Source: a virus. From it: a DNA stretch of 32,480 nucleotides. Position 1 is the first letter of the stretch. The number at the start of each line of letters is the position of its first letter. Positions 14,552 to 21,461 of this stretch are shown piece after piece. The notes below the pieces were generated by a model. That model saw only the letters and a list, made by a program, of their open reading frames with translations, searched no databases and was not told the origin of the DNA. A program made the position numbers and the translations under genes. The DNA lies in the IMG/VR virus record IMGVR_UViG_3300021392_000011, positions 1 to 32,480 of that record, one strand, 5' to 3'.

Positions 14552-15343
14552 ATGCATCATAGCATTTTGAGAACAGAAGAAAACGGTGTTGAGTATTTCA
14601 CCGTTGTAGAGACAGGCGAAAGTGCCGTTTCCGAGCGTGGACTTTCTCGAATGAGTGGGGTATCAAGGCGAAATATTCAGCGCTGGTTTGCTGACTTGGC
14701 TCACACTGGGAGTCCAAAATGGCTAAGCCCTTTACAGCATCTGCCTTTGAGCTTGGCTCATGAAATCAAGAAAAATGGAAGAAAGATTAAACCAATCCCA
14801 TCAAAAACGGCATCAAAGTTTATTTCTTTGGTTGCACGTAATTTGAAAACAGATGAAGCCCTGGATACATTAGATGCGATTGCAGATATTGGGTTAACAT
14901 CCTATATCCAGAACAAAACAGGTTGCTTACCGGAACGCTACAAAGCTGCACCACAAGCTCACAAAGCAATCAACCGAATTATGGACAAGCCTCGCCCTTT
15001 TCATCCATTGTTTGGAGACAAAAACGTGCAGGCGGTAGCTGACTTACTCAAATGCAGTCGGAATTGTCCCAAAATCGCAAAATGGTTCTGGGAATACGTT
15101 TATTGTACGTTGACACCAGAAGAAGTTAGCAAGTTGGATTGCGAGAATCCAGTTCTGGAGAATGGACACAGGAAGGACACCATCCATCAATGGCTAGAGG
15201 AAAATGCCACGGTAGAACACAAGCAATACTTCGATGATGTGTTGCAGTTGCTGAAGCTTAGCCAATCGGAATTGGAATTTGAGGAATTCTGGCGACGCAA
15301 ATATGAGCGCGTTTATCAACTGAGCTTTGTCATCGGAGGTTGA
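14552..15343 (+). CDS. P63C-domain-like protein with N-terminal HTH (263 aa)
   Basis: The start is placed at the ATG at 14552; the GTG at 14468 lies inside the palindrome. Residues 26-46 (SERGLSRMSGVSRRNIQRWF) look like a helix-turn-helix. The C-terminal half resembles the P63C domain found in phage and plasmid proteins: YVYCTLTPEEVSKL, then NPVLENGHRKDTIHQWL, then a helix with FDDVLQLLKLS. The function of P63C proteins is not established. It may regulate or assist the surrounding modification genes. It is followed at 5 bp by the ASCH gene. Confidence 0.6.
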   Translation: MHHSILRTEENGVEYFTVVETGESAVSERGLSRMSGVSRRNIQRWFADLAHTGSPKWLSPLQHLPLSLAHEIKKNGRKIKPIPSKTASKFISLVARNLKTDEALDTLDAIADIGLTSYIQNKTGCLPERYKAAPQAHKAINRIMDKPRPFHPLFGDKNVQAVADLLKCSRNCPKIAKWFWEYVYCTLTPEEVSKLDCENPVLENGHRKDTIHQWLEENATVEHKQYFDDVLQLLKLSQSELEFEEFWRRKYERVYQLSFVIGG

Positions 15344-15347
15344 AATA

Positions 15348-15839
15348 ATGCGTTGTATCACTTTGCACCAGCCGTATGCGACATTGATCGCGTTAGGGCT
15401 GAAACACTACGAAACCAGGTCTTGGGCAACTAATTACCGTGGGGCGCTGTTAATTCATGCGGCAAAGAAAAATGCTGCAACTAATCAGATTCAAGCAATT
15501 AACTTGTTTTTGGGAGAGCAAGGTCTACCCAAGGAGTTGAATGAGTTCGTGAAGACAGCCCATGAACTCCCAGTGGGCTGCGTTGTTGCGATTGTTGATT
15601 TATCTAAGTGCCTGAAAATGGCAGATGGGTGGGGGGCAGATCCAGATCCCCCTCTTTTGGAGACTATCATTCAAACCAAAAGCTACCTAGAGAGATCTGT
15701 TGGCTATTGGAAGCCAGGAAGATATGCGTGGAGGTTAGAAGACATCCATGCCCTACCAAAGCCCATTCCTTGCAAAGGTAAACAAGGGTTGTGGATTCCT
15801 TCTGATGAGTTGATTCAATCTTGTCAAGCGGGGTGTTGA
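15348..15839 (+). CDS. ASCH-domain protein (163 aa)
   Basis: The ATG at 15348 follows the previous stop by 4 bp. The opening MRCITLHQPYATLIALGLK followed by HYETRSW and YRGALLIHAAK is the characteristic core of the ASCH fold, a PUA-like domain that binds RNA or modified nucleosides. RYAWRLE and GKQGLWI complete the barrel. Some ASCH proteins act as amidohydrolases on modified cytidine, others bind RNA or DNA. Here it lies between a P63C-like gene and a DUF488 gene within the suspected modification island, so a reader or editor of modified bases is a reasonable guess. Confidence 0.85.
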   Translation: MRCITLHQPYATLIALGLKHYETRSWATNYRGALLIHAAKKNAATNQIQAINLFLGEQGLPKELNEFVKTAHELPVGCVVAIVDLSKCLKMADGWGADPDPPLLETIIQTKSYLERSVGYWKPGRYAWRLEDIHALPKPIPCKGKQGLWIPSDELIQSCQAGC

Positions 15840-15842
15840 AAG

Positions 15843-16496
15843 ATGATTTTCACTGCTTCATACTTTTGTCCTCAAAACCACCACGGGAAACTCATTAGCA
15901 TCAGTCGTTCCAACCCCAAGCAATTTACTAGAATTCCTAAGCTACAGTTCTTTTCTCCATCAAAAGATTTGTTGGCTTGGTGGAAAAAGTCCGCTCAAAC
16001 TGATACCGATTGGGAGAATTACCAAGACAGATTTTTTGCCCAAATTGACAATGATTGGGTGCGAATCAGCCACTGGTTAGACAAAGACCACAGTACAGGC
16101 GACATCACGCTGCTGTGTTGGGAGAAACCAGGTGAGTACTGTCACCGTAATGATGTCGGCGACATAATTGCTGCTCGACTACCTGAGTTTTTTGGTGGGA
16201 AGGATGTACCTCACAGTTTTATTGAAAAGCAGGTACTTGCTTGTAATAAAAAGGGGTTACCTGTCAGGTGCAATCGTATTACTTACACCAAGGAACAATG
16301 CGATTTGTTTGATGGGGGATTTACCCTTTACAAACTATGGCTAGGAAAGAAAGAGCTTTGCCTTGATACAGAGACAGGAACGAGAAATATCTTAGGGCAA
16401 CTGCTCAATCCGACTTATTCCACAAAATGGTTTGAAGGATATGGGCTTGGGTCACAAGAATTGGAGTTAATTGGTCATCGTTCTTTTAAAAAGTGA
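15843..16496 (+). CDS. DUF488-family protein (217 aa)
   Basis: The core signature TLLCWEKPGEYCHRNDVGDIIA (LC...CHR motif, residues 89-110) matches the DUF488 family, whose conserved Cys/His set suggests a nucleic-acid-related or thiol-dependent activity. The N-terminus MIFTASYFCP and the ordered Lys/Trp-rich middle fit the family. About 50 residues beyond the CHR motif there is QCDLF (152-156), one residue off the clamp-binding consensus. The start is 3 bp after the ASCH stop. The biochemical role of the family is unknown. Confidence 0.7.
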   Translation: MIFTASYFCPQNHHGKLISISRSNPKQFTRIPKLQFFSPSKDLLAWWKKSAQTDTDWENYQDRFFAQIDNDWVRISHWLDKDHSTGDITLLCWEKPGEYCHRNDVGDIIAARLPEFFGGKDVPHSFIEKQVLACNKKGLPVRCNRITYTKEQCDLFDGGFTLYKLWLGKKELCLDTETGTRNILGQLLNPTYSTKWFEGYGLGSQELELIGHRSFKK

Positions 16497-16506
16497 GGAC
16501 TGTGTA

Positions 16507-16800
16507 ATGAATATTGGTTGGATAGAGTGTCGTTGTGAAGACATTGAATTGGATGAATATATATCCTCTTACAGAGAGTGGAATATATATCTTTCTATTC
16601 CTAATGGTGGAATATTGGGAGCAGGAATTACAAATCAAAAGAAGGCTTACTGTTTTGATAATGCAACCTGTAAACAGGATTTTTCTCAAGACCTTTCGTT
16701 TGACGAACAATGGCATATTCAGCGATGCAAGGAAAAGATCAATGAGTTGTGCGATGAGTTGATTCCTGAGGGTCAATTAACTTTAAATCTGGAGGTCTAA
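16507..16800 (+). CDS. hypothetical protein (97 aa)
   Basis: A GAGGA site (16495-16499) overlapping the DUF488 stop supports the ATG at 16507 over the earlier in-frame start at 16471. The protein is acidic, with CRCED near the N-terminus and a helical C-terminus ending GQLTLNLEV. No family is recognised. It runs directly into the next gene (stop and start adjacent), so it belongs to the same transcript. Confidence 0.55.
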   Translation: MNIGWIECRCEDIELDEYISSYREWNIYLSIPNGGILGAGITNQKKAYCFDNATCKQDFSQDLSFDEQWHIQRCKEKINELCDELIPEGQLTLNLEV

Positions 16801-17085
16801 GTGTTTCAGGAAATTAAAAAGTTGTGGTTAAACAACAGGTATCGTGTTTGGATTTGGTGCTGGGTACTAGGTGACATGGATGTTGGATTTAGTGCATGGG
16901 AAGAATATAGGACACGGTTGATACCTGATGACTGTAGAGATTTGTGTGACTTGGTAATTGAGGAATACGACAAAGACGTTGACTTGGCACTATCAAGAAA
17001 TCCTTTGTTGAGAGTATACCTTTGGTTTGTAAGGTTCTTTCGTGATTTTTCTTTGTCAATCAATCAAAAAGAGAGTCCATTTTGA
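16801..17085 (+). CDS. hypothetical protein with GTG start (94 aa)
   Basis: A GGAGG site about 8 nt upstream positions the ribosome on the GTG at 16801, immediately after the previous TAA. The protein is Trp- and Arg-rich, with an amphipathic aromatic helix near residues 68-84 (LLRVYLWFVRFF) that could contact membrane or protein. No known family. The 136-bp gap that follows contains the palindrome CAATAAT-CT-ATTATTG (17104-17119), a possible regulatory site for the methyltransferase. Confidence 0.55.
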   Translation: MFQEIKKLWLNNRYRVWIWCWVLGDMDVGFSAWEEYRTRLIPDDCRDLCDLVIEEYDKDVDLALSRNPLLRVYLWFVRFFRDFSLSINQKESPF

Positions 17086-17221
17086 TGTGCGATATAGAGT
17101 ATCCAATAATCTATTATTGCGGTATCTAAATGGGTAAAAGCTGTTTGATTTTTACTAAATTTTCTTGGCTGAAGATAGTGCAAGGAAAATATTGCTTGGA
17201 TTATGAGGAGGCAGTAAAAAA

Positions 17222-17764
17222 ATGGAAGCCGTTGTGACCTCTGCACATCTTTTCTGCGGGGGTGGGGGAGATACCCAAGGTGCTTTAGTAGCAGAATATA
17301 AACCCATTTGGGCGATAGAAAACAACAAGTACGCGGCAGCAGTTTATCGAAAGAGATTCCCTGATGTACAACTCATTGAGTCCGATATTAGACAATTATC
17401 AGATGAGTTTATTCGACACCTCTCAGTACCAGACGTGCTTATCGGAGGAAGTCCTTGTCCGGATTTCTCCATTGCTGGAAATCGATCCGGTCTTGAGGGT
17501 AGTCGCGGTCAACTGTTTTTTGAATTCCTCAGATTTTTGCGATTACTCCAGCCTAAGACTTTCCTCTTTGAAAATGTTAATGGCATCCTTAGCCACGACA
17601 ACGGAAAAACTTTCCAGAAGATCATTGAAGCGTTTGGACAATTGGGGTATATGGGGTCTTGGCAGCTCCGAAATGGCAACCGACACGTTCCGCAAAACAG
17701 ACCAAGAATTTTTGTGGTGGGTATACACAGGGAATATACAAGCAACAAAGTTAAACCCATGTAA
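17222..17764 (+). CDS. C5-cytosine DNA methyltransferase, N-terminal part (frameshifted)
   Basis: A strong GAGGAGG site (17205-17211) precedes the ATG. The 180 aa contain motif I LFCGGGGD, motif IV GSPCPDFS with the catalytic Cys, motif VI FENVNG and motif VIII QNRPRIFVVG, the standard order for Dcm-type enzymes that methylate cytosine at C5. The frame then stops at TAA 17762-17764, before the target-recognition domain and motifs IX-X. Those continue in the +1 frame just downstream. Unless the shift is bypassed, the product is truncated and probably inactive. Confidence 0.85.
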   Translation: MEAVVTSAHLFCGGGGDTQGALVAEYKPIWAIENNKYAAAVYRKRFPDVQLIESDIRQLSDEFIRHLSVPDVLIGGSPCPDFSIAGNRSGLEGSRGQLFFEFLRFLRLLQPKTFLFENVNGILSHDNGKTFQKIIEAFGQLGYMGSWQLRNGNRHVPQNRPRIFVVGIHREYTSNKVKPM

Positions 17765-18674
17765 GCAATCTCTCACTGAGTGTTTGGATGGTAAGCCTAT
17801 TAATTCTTTCAATGGTTCAGCTATTGATGAAGCTTATACGCTTCGAGAGAACAGTGCTAAGGCAGGCAAAGGTAATCGAAAACACCCTAATACTTTCGTC
17901 ACTGTTGCAGTTAAGGGCAGGCTTGGGGAAAGCCCTTGGATTGTCAATGAGTCTCCTTGCCTAACATCTAAAGAATGGACAAGGAGGTTGCACATCAAAA
18001 GAGGGAAGAAAGGGGGAGGAGTTGGATTTGCGATTCTTCAAAAAGTACCAGGAAGTGAACGTCAATATTTTGATAATGCTCCATGTCTGCGATCGTTGCC
18101 ATCTACCAATGGCAAACAAGCAGGTACAGGGGCGTATAAAGTCCGTGAATTTCAAGGGGAGCAATGGCGAGAACGTCCTATCACTGCGACTGAGGCAGAA
18201 CGCTTAATGGGCTGGGAAGAGGGGTGTACAGCGACTGGAGTGACAAGGGACGGTCAGGAAATTGAAATATCTACCACTCAGCGAATAAAAATACTGGGCA
18301 ATGGAATTATCCCAGTGGAAGTGACAGAGATTCTAAATGAATTGAAAAATGCTATCAACATTAAAACACAAAGGCTGGGCTGTGGAATTTCGCATTCAGG
18401 ACAACGAGATAATTTATTCTCTGACAACACCAGAGGGGAAACTCCAAGGCCAAACTTACACAGCATTAACCCCAGTACAGAGCAAGAAAGCGAAGGAGTA
18501 TGCGCTTTCAGAAATCAATGTGCTGACGGAAGCACCACCAGAGTTAATCAACCCAACTCTCAATCCAGAACCAGACGAAGTAGCAGAAATATTGGCGCTA
18601 ATGATACAAAGTTTGCCGAAAGAACAGCTAGTCGGCAAAGCTATTTTGGACGCCTGGGACAAGTCGAGGGTTGA
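17757..18674 (+). pseudogene. C5-cytosine methyltransferase, C-terminal part in +1 frame
   Basis: This continues the methyltransferase without loss of sequence: the target-recognition region, then RPITATEAERLMGW (motif IX region) and RIKILGNGIIPVEV (motif X), all needed for activity. The join lies near AAACCCATGTAA, where a shift at CCC-A would restore the frame. The conserved protein seems to end near 18350. The remaining 320 bp of open frame overlap the next gene and look like a shadow (Ser/Arg/Thr/Asn-rich). A mutation, sequencing error or programmed shift are all possible. Confidence 0.65.
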
Positions 18675-18897
18675 AACCGAAGTGATTGCTGTGACTAAAC
18701 AGCGAGTTATTGATGAGGTGATTTCTACTGGTAACAAGACTACTCATACTTATGAGATGACTTGGAACGGTATTTTGTGGGAAAAATCCATTACCGGGGT
18801 GCTACTTAATGACAGCGAAGTGCTTTGCATTACGCGCAACTTGCAAGATTACCAGCGGAAGTACTGGGAAAATTTTCTGAGACTATCGGATGGTTGA
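18349..18897 (+). CDS. hypothetical protein (182 aa)
   Basis: The ATG at 18349 lies at the natural end of the methyltransferase domain. The frame has normal composition: MLSTLKHKGWAVEFRIQD opens like a small beta-rich binding domain, and residues 100-182 are mixed helix/strand (VETEVIAVTKQRVIDEVI). No family is recognised. I prefer this frame over the overlapping methyltransferase tail because it has balanced hydrophobic content. An IS200/IS605-like remnant begins 3 bp after its stop. Confidence 0.6.
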   Translation: MLSTLKHKGWAVEFRIQDNEIIYSLTTPEGKLQGQTYTALTPVQSKKAKEYALSEINVLTEAPPELINPTLNPEPDEVAEILALMIQSLPKEQLVGKAILDAWDKSRVETEVIAVTKQRVIDEVISTGNKTTHTYEMTWNGILWEKSITGVLLNDSEVLCITRNLQDYQRKYWENFLRLSDG

Positions 18898-18899
18898 TC

Positions 18900-19020
18900 G
18901 TGACATCCTCCAGACACCGACTCTAGCGGGTACGGTGCTGGTTTCTCAGGATCGCTCTTGAGGTTTACTGTTGCATTGGATTTCCCAGGCAACCTTCCTA
19001 GCATCTTGCAAAACTTGAGA
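18900..19020 (-). mobile_element. remnant of an IS200/IS605-type element (tnpB tail and right end)
   Basis: GTGACATCCTCC, a hairpin (CACCG 18915-18919 with CGGTG 18933-18937) and TTTCTCAGGAT resemble right ends of cyanobacterial IS200/IS605 elements. Read on the minus strand, the segment encodes GRLPGKSNATVNLKSDPEKP, similar to the C-terminal tail of TnpB. No transposase or full TnpB is present. The identification rests on remembered family features and is moderate. Confidence 0.4.
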
Positions 19021-19032
19021 CTGAGGATAATT

Positions 19033-19281
19033 TCACTCTATCTCTCCTTTTTTATCAAAATCCAGCCACTGTTGCTCTAAATCTTCGATTTCAATCCCTT
19101 CAAACTTAGCTATATCTCGCATCATCTCATCGATAGTACTAATGTTCGCTTCTATTCTTGCTCCAATAATTTGTCCAGCATAGGTTGCTGCTGGCTTTCC
19201 ATGAGCTTTTGCCCAGCAGATTAGCTTTCGATACTCAAAGGCAGACAGGCTGATGGTAATACGACAGGGTTCTTTCTGCAT
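19033..19281 (-). CDS. RHH-type transcriptional repressor-like protein (82 aa)
   Basis: This is the only plus-region gene that reads leftward. RITISLSAFEYRKLICWAKA (7-26) followed by a second helix has the strand-helix-helix layout of CopG/Arc-like regulators. The acidic tail (EDLEQQWLDF) may mediate oligomerisation. It faces away from the 19447 gene across a 165-bp region with promoters in both directions, the usual design of an autoregulated switch. It could control lysogeny or the small-gene block, but this is inference from placement. Confidence 0.65.
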   Translation of the reverse strand: MQKEPCRITISLSAFEYRKLICWAKAHGKPAATYAGQIIGARIEANISTIDEMMRDIAKFEGIEIEDLEQQWLDFDKKGEIE

Positions 19282-19290
19282 TTTGACTAA

Positions 19291-19318
19291 ATACTAGTTT
19301 CATACGCTATTGTATCAA
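19291..19318 (-). promoter_or_regulatory. leftward promoter of the RHH gene
   Basis: On the minus strand TTGATA (plus 19313-19318) and TAGTAT (plus 19291-19296) are 16 bp apart and lie about 10 bp before the repressor's ATG. This would give a very short leader. Confidence 0.45.
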
Positions 19319-19320
19319 TT

Positions 19321-19347
19321 TTGCATAAATCTGGTATATGATATAAT
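19321..19347 (+). promoter_or_regulatory. rightward promoter of the 19447 gene
   Basis: A perfect TATAAT (19342-19347) is preceded by TTGCAT (19321-19326) with a short 15-bp spacer. Two HIP1 sites follow in the leader, then a small CGTGC-CGAA-GCACG hairpin (19400-19413) just before the ribosome-binding site. Confidence 0.5.
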
Positions 19348-19446
19348 GCATCTATACACGAGAAAGCGATCGCTTGCATCTGACAACTAGCGATCGCCCC
19401 GTGCCGAAGCACGTAACCCCTATTGGTAGTAGGAGATACAATAATA

Positions 19447-19707
19447 ATGACACTTTTTGGATTACACCCCAAGAGTCTTAGAGGCTTATATTGTTGGTCT
19501 AGACGAGAGATGGCAGAACATGTCGGTGACCTAGTTCCCTACGATACTCTCGACAAGTACTTGGCAGACGAAAATTGCAAGCGCTACAGAGAACCCCCTG
19601 TAGTAACCAAGGTCGCATTTTACTACTTGTATCAGTCATTACTGGAAGCAGGAGTTGAGCCTCTCAATAAGCTCGAAAAATCCCAAATTATAGAAATCAC
19701 TTCATAG
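19447..19707 (+). CDS. hypothetical protein (86 aa) divergent to the repressor
   Basis: The ATG at 19447 follows a TAGGAGAT site by about 11 nt; the in-frame start at 19423 would overlap that site. The protein opens MTLFGLHPKSLRGLYCWSRREM and is basic in its N-terminal half. No family is recognised. Its position opposite an RHH gene, and the strong terminator after it, show that it forms a one-gene transcript, a common layout for a phage switch or establishment gene. Confidence 0.6.
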   Translation: MTLFGLHPKSLRGLYCWSRREMAEHVGDLVPYDTLDKYLADENCKRYREPPVVTKVAFYYLYQSLLEAGVEPLNKLEKSQIIEITS

Positions 19708-19739
19708 CAAATTTTTTTTATTTTTCGTAAGCCTTAAAG

Positions 19740-19788
19740 ACTCAGCTCTCAGTGCATAGTTAACACTAAGAGCTGAGTTTTATATTGT
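19740..19788 (+). terminator. strong intrinsic terminator
   Basis: ACTCAGCTCT (19740-19749) pairs with AGAGCTGAGT (19769-19778). The stem extends inward by AGTG/CACT with one mismatch. The 3' arm runs into TTTTATATTG. This is the clearest intrinsic terminator on the plus strand. Confidence 0.8.
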
Positions 19789-19916
19789 GAATATCAACTG
19801 TTGCATCTCATGCAACACCAGACAGAACCTTGACAACTTAATAGCTACAGCCAATCCACAGAAAAGTGTTAAGGCAGTAGTGTTCCCAAAAACTCAATTC
19901 ATGGACAACTTTAAAT

Positions 19917-20108
19917 ATGTCGCTTGCTGAATTAAAGCGCATTGTGCTAGACAATCCAGAAATTATGCAAGAAGCGAGATATTGGGTAGCAGAATATTTC
20001 CCAGGCGAGGATCCGGATGATTTTTCAGATCAAGAAATTATCTGTGGACTTAATCGGCATCACGAAGGAAGTCTTGAATCATTTCTTTTTTTATGCGGTT
20101 TTTTGTAG
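19917..20108 (+). CDS. hypothetical protein, paralogue of the 20380 gene (63 aa)
   Basis: The protein shares the pattern R-WVAE-FP...(D/E)(F/Y)SD-EI--G-N and a final FL-GF with the gene at 20380-20643, so the two are diverged duplicates. It is acidic and lacks membrane segments. No known family is recognised. The ATG has no good ribosome-binding site. A 9-codon ORF (19901-19930) overlaps it in another frame and may be a leader or chance. Confidence 0.55.
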   Translation: MSLAELKRIVLDNPEIMQEARYWVAEYFPGEDPDDFSDQEIICGLNRHHEGSLESFLFLCGFL

Positions 20109-20129
20109 TTTATGTAAGGAGAAGCAGTA

Positions 20130-20411
20130 TTGAACGCGCAGAAAAAGATTAACAAATATGGCGATTTATCCAAATACGAGCGCAGCCACCCAGTAGAACA
20201 GCTTAGGCGAAATCGCGAAGCTCTGTATGACGCAATGACGACCCTAATATTTCGTCTGATTGAATCCACTGATTTACCTGATGAGGAAAAAGCGCTCCAG
20301 CAAGTTAGAAGTTGGCTTGACAATGGATTAAGCCTTTACAGGCTTAATTACAAGACCAACAAAGAACTAGACGAGCATTATGCAAGCAAACAACAAGCAA
20401 AACGTTGCTAG
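20130..20411 (+). CDS. hypothetical protein with TTG start (93 aa)
   Basis: AAGGAGAA (20116-20123) positions the ribosome on a TTG at 20130 and no ATG competes. The protein is hydrophilic and strongly helical (KYGDLSKYERSHPVEQL, then a long Leu/Arg helix), possibly a small coiled-coil partner. It lies between two paralogous genes and overlaps the second by 32 bp. No family is recognised. Confidence 0.55.
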   Translation: MNAQKKINKYGDLSKYERSHPVEQLRRNREALYDAMTTLIFRLIESTDLPDEEKALQQVRSWLDNGLSLYRLNYKTNKELDEHYASKQQAKRC

Positions 20412-20643
20412 TGAAGGAATGGAGACACTAATTGACTTTGCACTTATGCGACCTCATATCGTTAAGACTGCAAGAGAATGGGTGGCAGAAGGATTCCCAA
20501 GTATTAATCAAGATGAATATTCCGACGAAGAAATAGTCACCGGGGTTAATGAAGAATTTGGGTTACGAGATTTTCTGTACCAGTACGGATTTGTTGAGGT
20601 AGACAGAGACGGGAACTTGTATGAGGTTGCAACAATTTTTTGA
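20380..20643 (+). CDS. hypothetical protein, paralogue of the 19917 gene (87 aa)
   Basis: The core REWVAEGFPSINQDEYSDEE followed by GVNEEF-LRDFLYQYGF mirrors the 63-aa protein at 19917 and extends it by an acidic tail. The ATG at 20380 overlaps the previous gene. A later ATG at 20419 would give a 74-aa product that still holds the shared core, so the start is uncertain. The function is unknown. Confidence 0.55.
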   Translation: MQANNKQNVASEGMETLIDFALMRPHIVKTAREWVAEGFPSINQDEYSDEEIVTGVNEEFGLRDFLYQYGFVEVDRDGNLYEVATIF

Positions 20644-20684
20644 TAAGACATGAATCAATTGAATTTCAATCAAGGAGGCAAGTA

Positions 20685-21035
20685 TTGAAACAACAAAACA
20701 GTCAACCAGGAACACTATTGCCGGTTGAGGCTCAATCGAAAGCTTTAATTGAATTGGCAAAGCTTAAGGTAGACGTTAGTACTTCGCAAGTTCAAGTGCA
20801 AGGGTATGAATCGTTAATCCTTAAGATTCTCGCACCAGGTGAGTTACTAACGCCAGAAGAATGTGAAATTGTAACGGGTAAAGACTTCACCAAGGCTATC
20901 AATGCGATGGCTACAGGATTAGCCAAACTTACTCGGTGGTATCAGGAAAATGATGCCAAGACGATGCAAAACTTTCTCACGCCTGCACACATTACCACTG
21001 ATTCTGAGGTAATTTCTCTTGATAGTAATGAGTAA
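20685..21035 (+). CDS. hypothetical protein with TTG start (116 aa)
   Basis: An ideal AAGGAGG (20672-20678) is spaced 6 nt before a TTG at 20685, which I prefer over the upstream frame opening at 20640. The local context AGTATTGAA is nearly identical to the TTG start at 20130. The protein is soluble and helical: LLPVEAQSKALIELAKLKVD is followed by a small domain (LLTPEECEIVTGKDF). No family is recognised. A repeat-rich 3' region follows. Confidence 0.6.
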   Translation: MKQQNSQPGTLLPVEAQSKALIELAKLKVDVSTSQVQVQGYESLILKILAPGELLTPEECEIVTGKDFTKAINAMATGLAKLTRWYQENDAKTMQNFLTPAHITTDSEVISLDSNE

Positions 21036-21127
21036 ATGCCACATCTGAGATCTGAAATGCCACACCGTCAGTATCAATCCTATTATACGGCAATATGCGG
21101 GCAATATTTTCTAAGTATGTGGCATTT
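21034..21127 (+). repeat. repeat cluster with alternative hairpins
   Basis: AAATGCCACA occurs at 21034-21043 and again at 21055-21064. The complementary ATGTGGCATTT lies at 21117-21127 and runs into TTTC. Either left copy can pair with the same right arm (11 bp or 10 bp). GGCAATAT also occurs twice inside the loop. It fits a long-loop terminator or a switchable RNA element between genes. Confidence 0.5.
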
Positions 21128-21214
21128 TTCAAATCTCACTAAGAATTTACTCAACCAGTAAAAACAGGTACTGACCGGAGATGGGAGCAAAATATTATTG
21201 CACACACTACAGGT

Positions 21215-21451
21215 TTGTCGTTCTATTACTTCAGCAACAAAGGACAAGGATTAGATGGTTATCAAAGATTTATTCTTTGCTTAATTCATCAACTTAAAAA
21301 GAATCCTAATTTTTCTGAAAGAGAAAAAACCTACTTAGAAGTAATAGATTACTTTGAAGAATCTGGAGAAAACGGTTTGCCCCGATGGATGGGGTTATGT
21401 AGAGATTCTTTTGAGCAGAATTTCGTCCAATGGCGAAACAACTACAACTAG
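21215..21451 (+). CDS. hypothetical protein (78 aa)
   Basis: The frame has the composition of a real protein (GYQRFILCLIHQLKKNPNFS, then a Glu-rich loop and GLPRWMGLCRDSF). The start is uncertain: a TTG at 21215 is the first candidate, with no good ribosome-binding site. A GGAGATGGGAG upstream serves another frame. The protein is basic, then acidic, and soluble. It ends 10 bp before the next gene. Confidence 0.5.
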   Translation: MSFYYFSNKGQGLDGYQRFILCLIHQLKKNPNFSEREKTYLEVIDYFEESGENGLPRWMGLCRDSFEQNFVQWRNNYN

Positions 21452-21461
21452 AAGATAAATT

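Noticed and set aside
16486-16776. 96-aa minus-strand frame opposite the 16507 gene
   Set aside because: It lacks a ribosome-binding site and its composition looks like a shadow of the plus-strand gene, which fits the operon spacing.
21041-21055. TPP riboswitch suggested by CTGAGAT
   Set aside because: The rest of the thi-box consensus is missing; the region is explained by repeats and hairpins.
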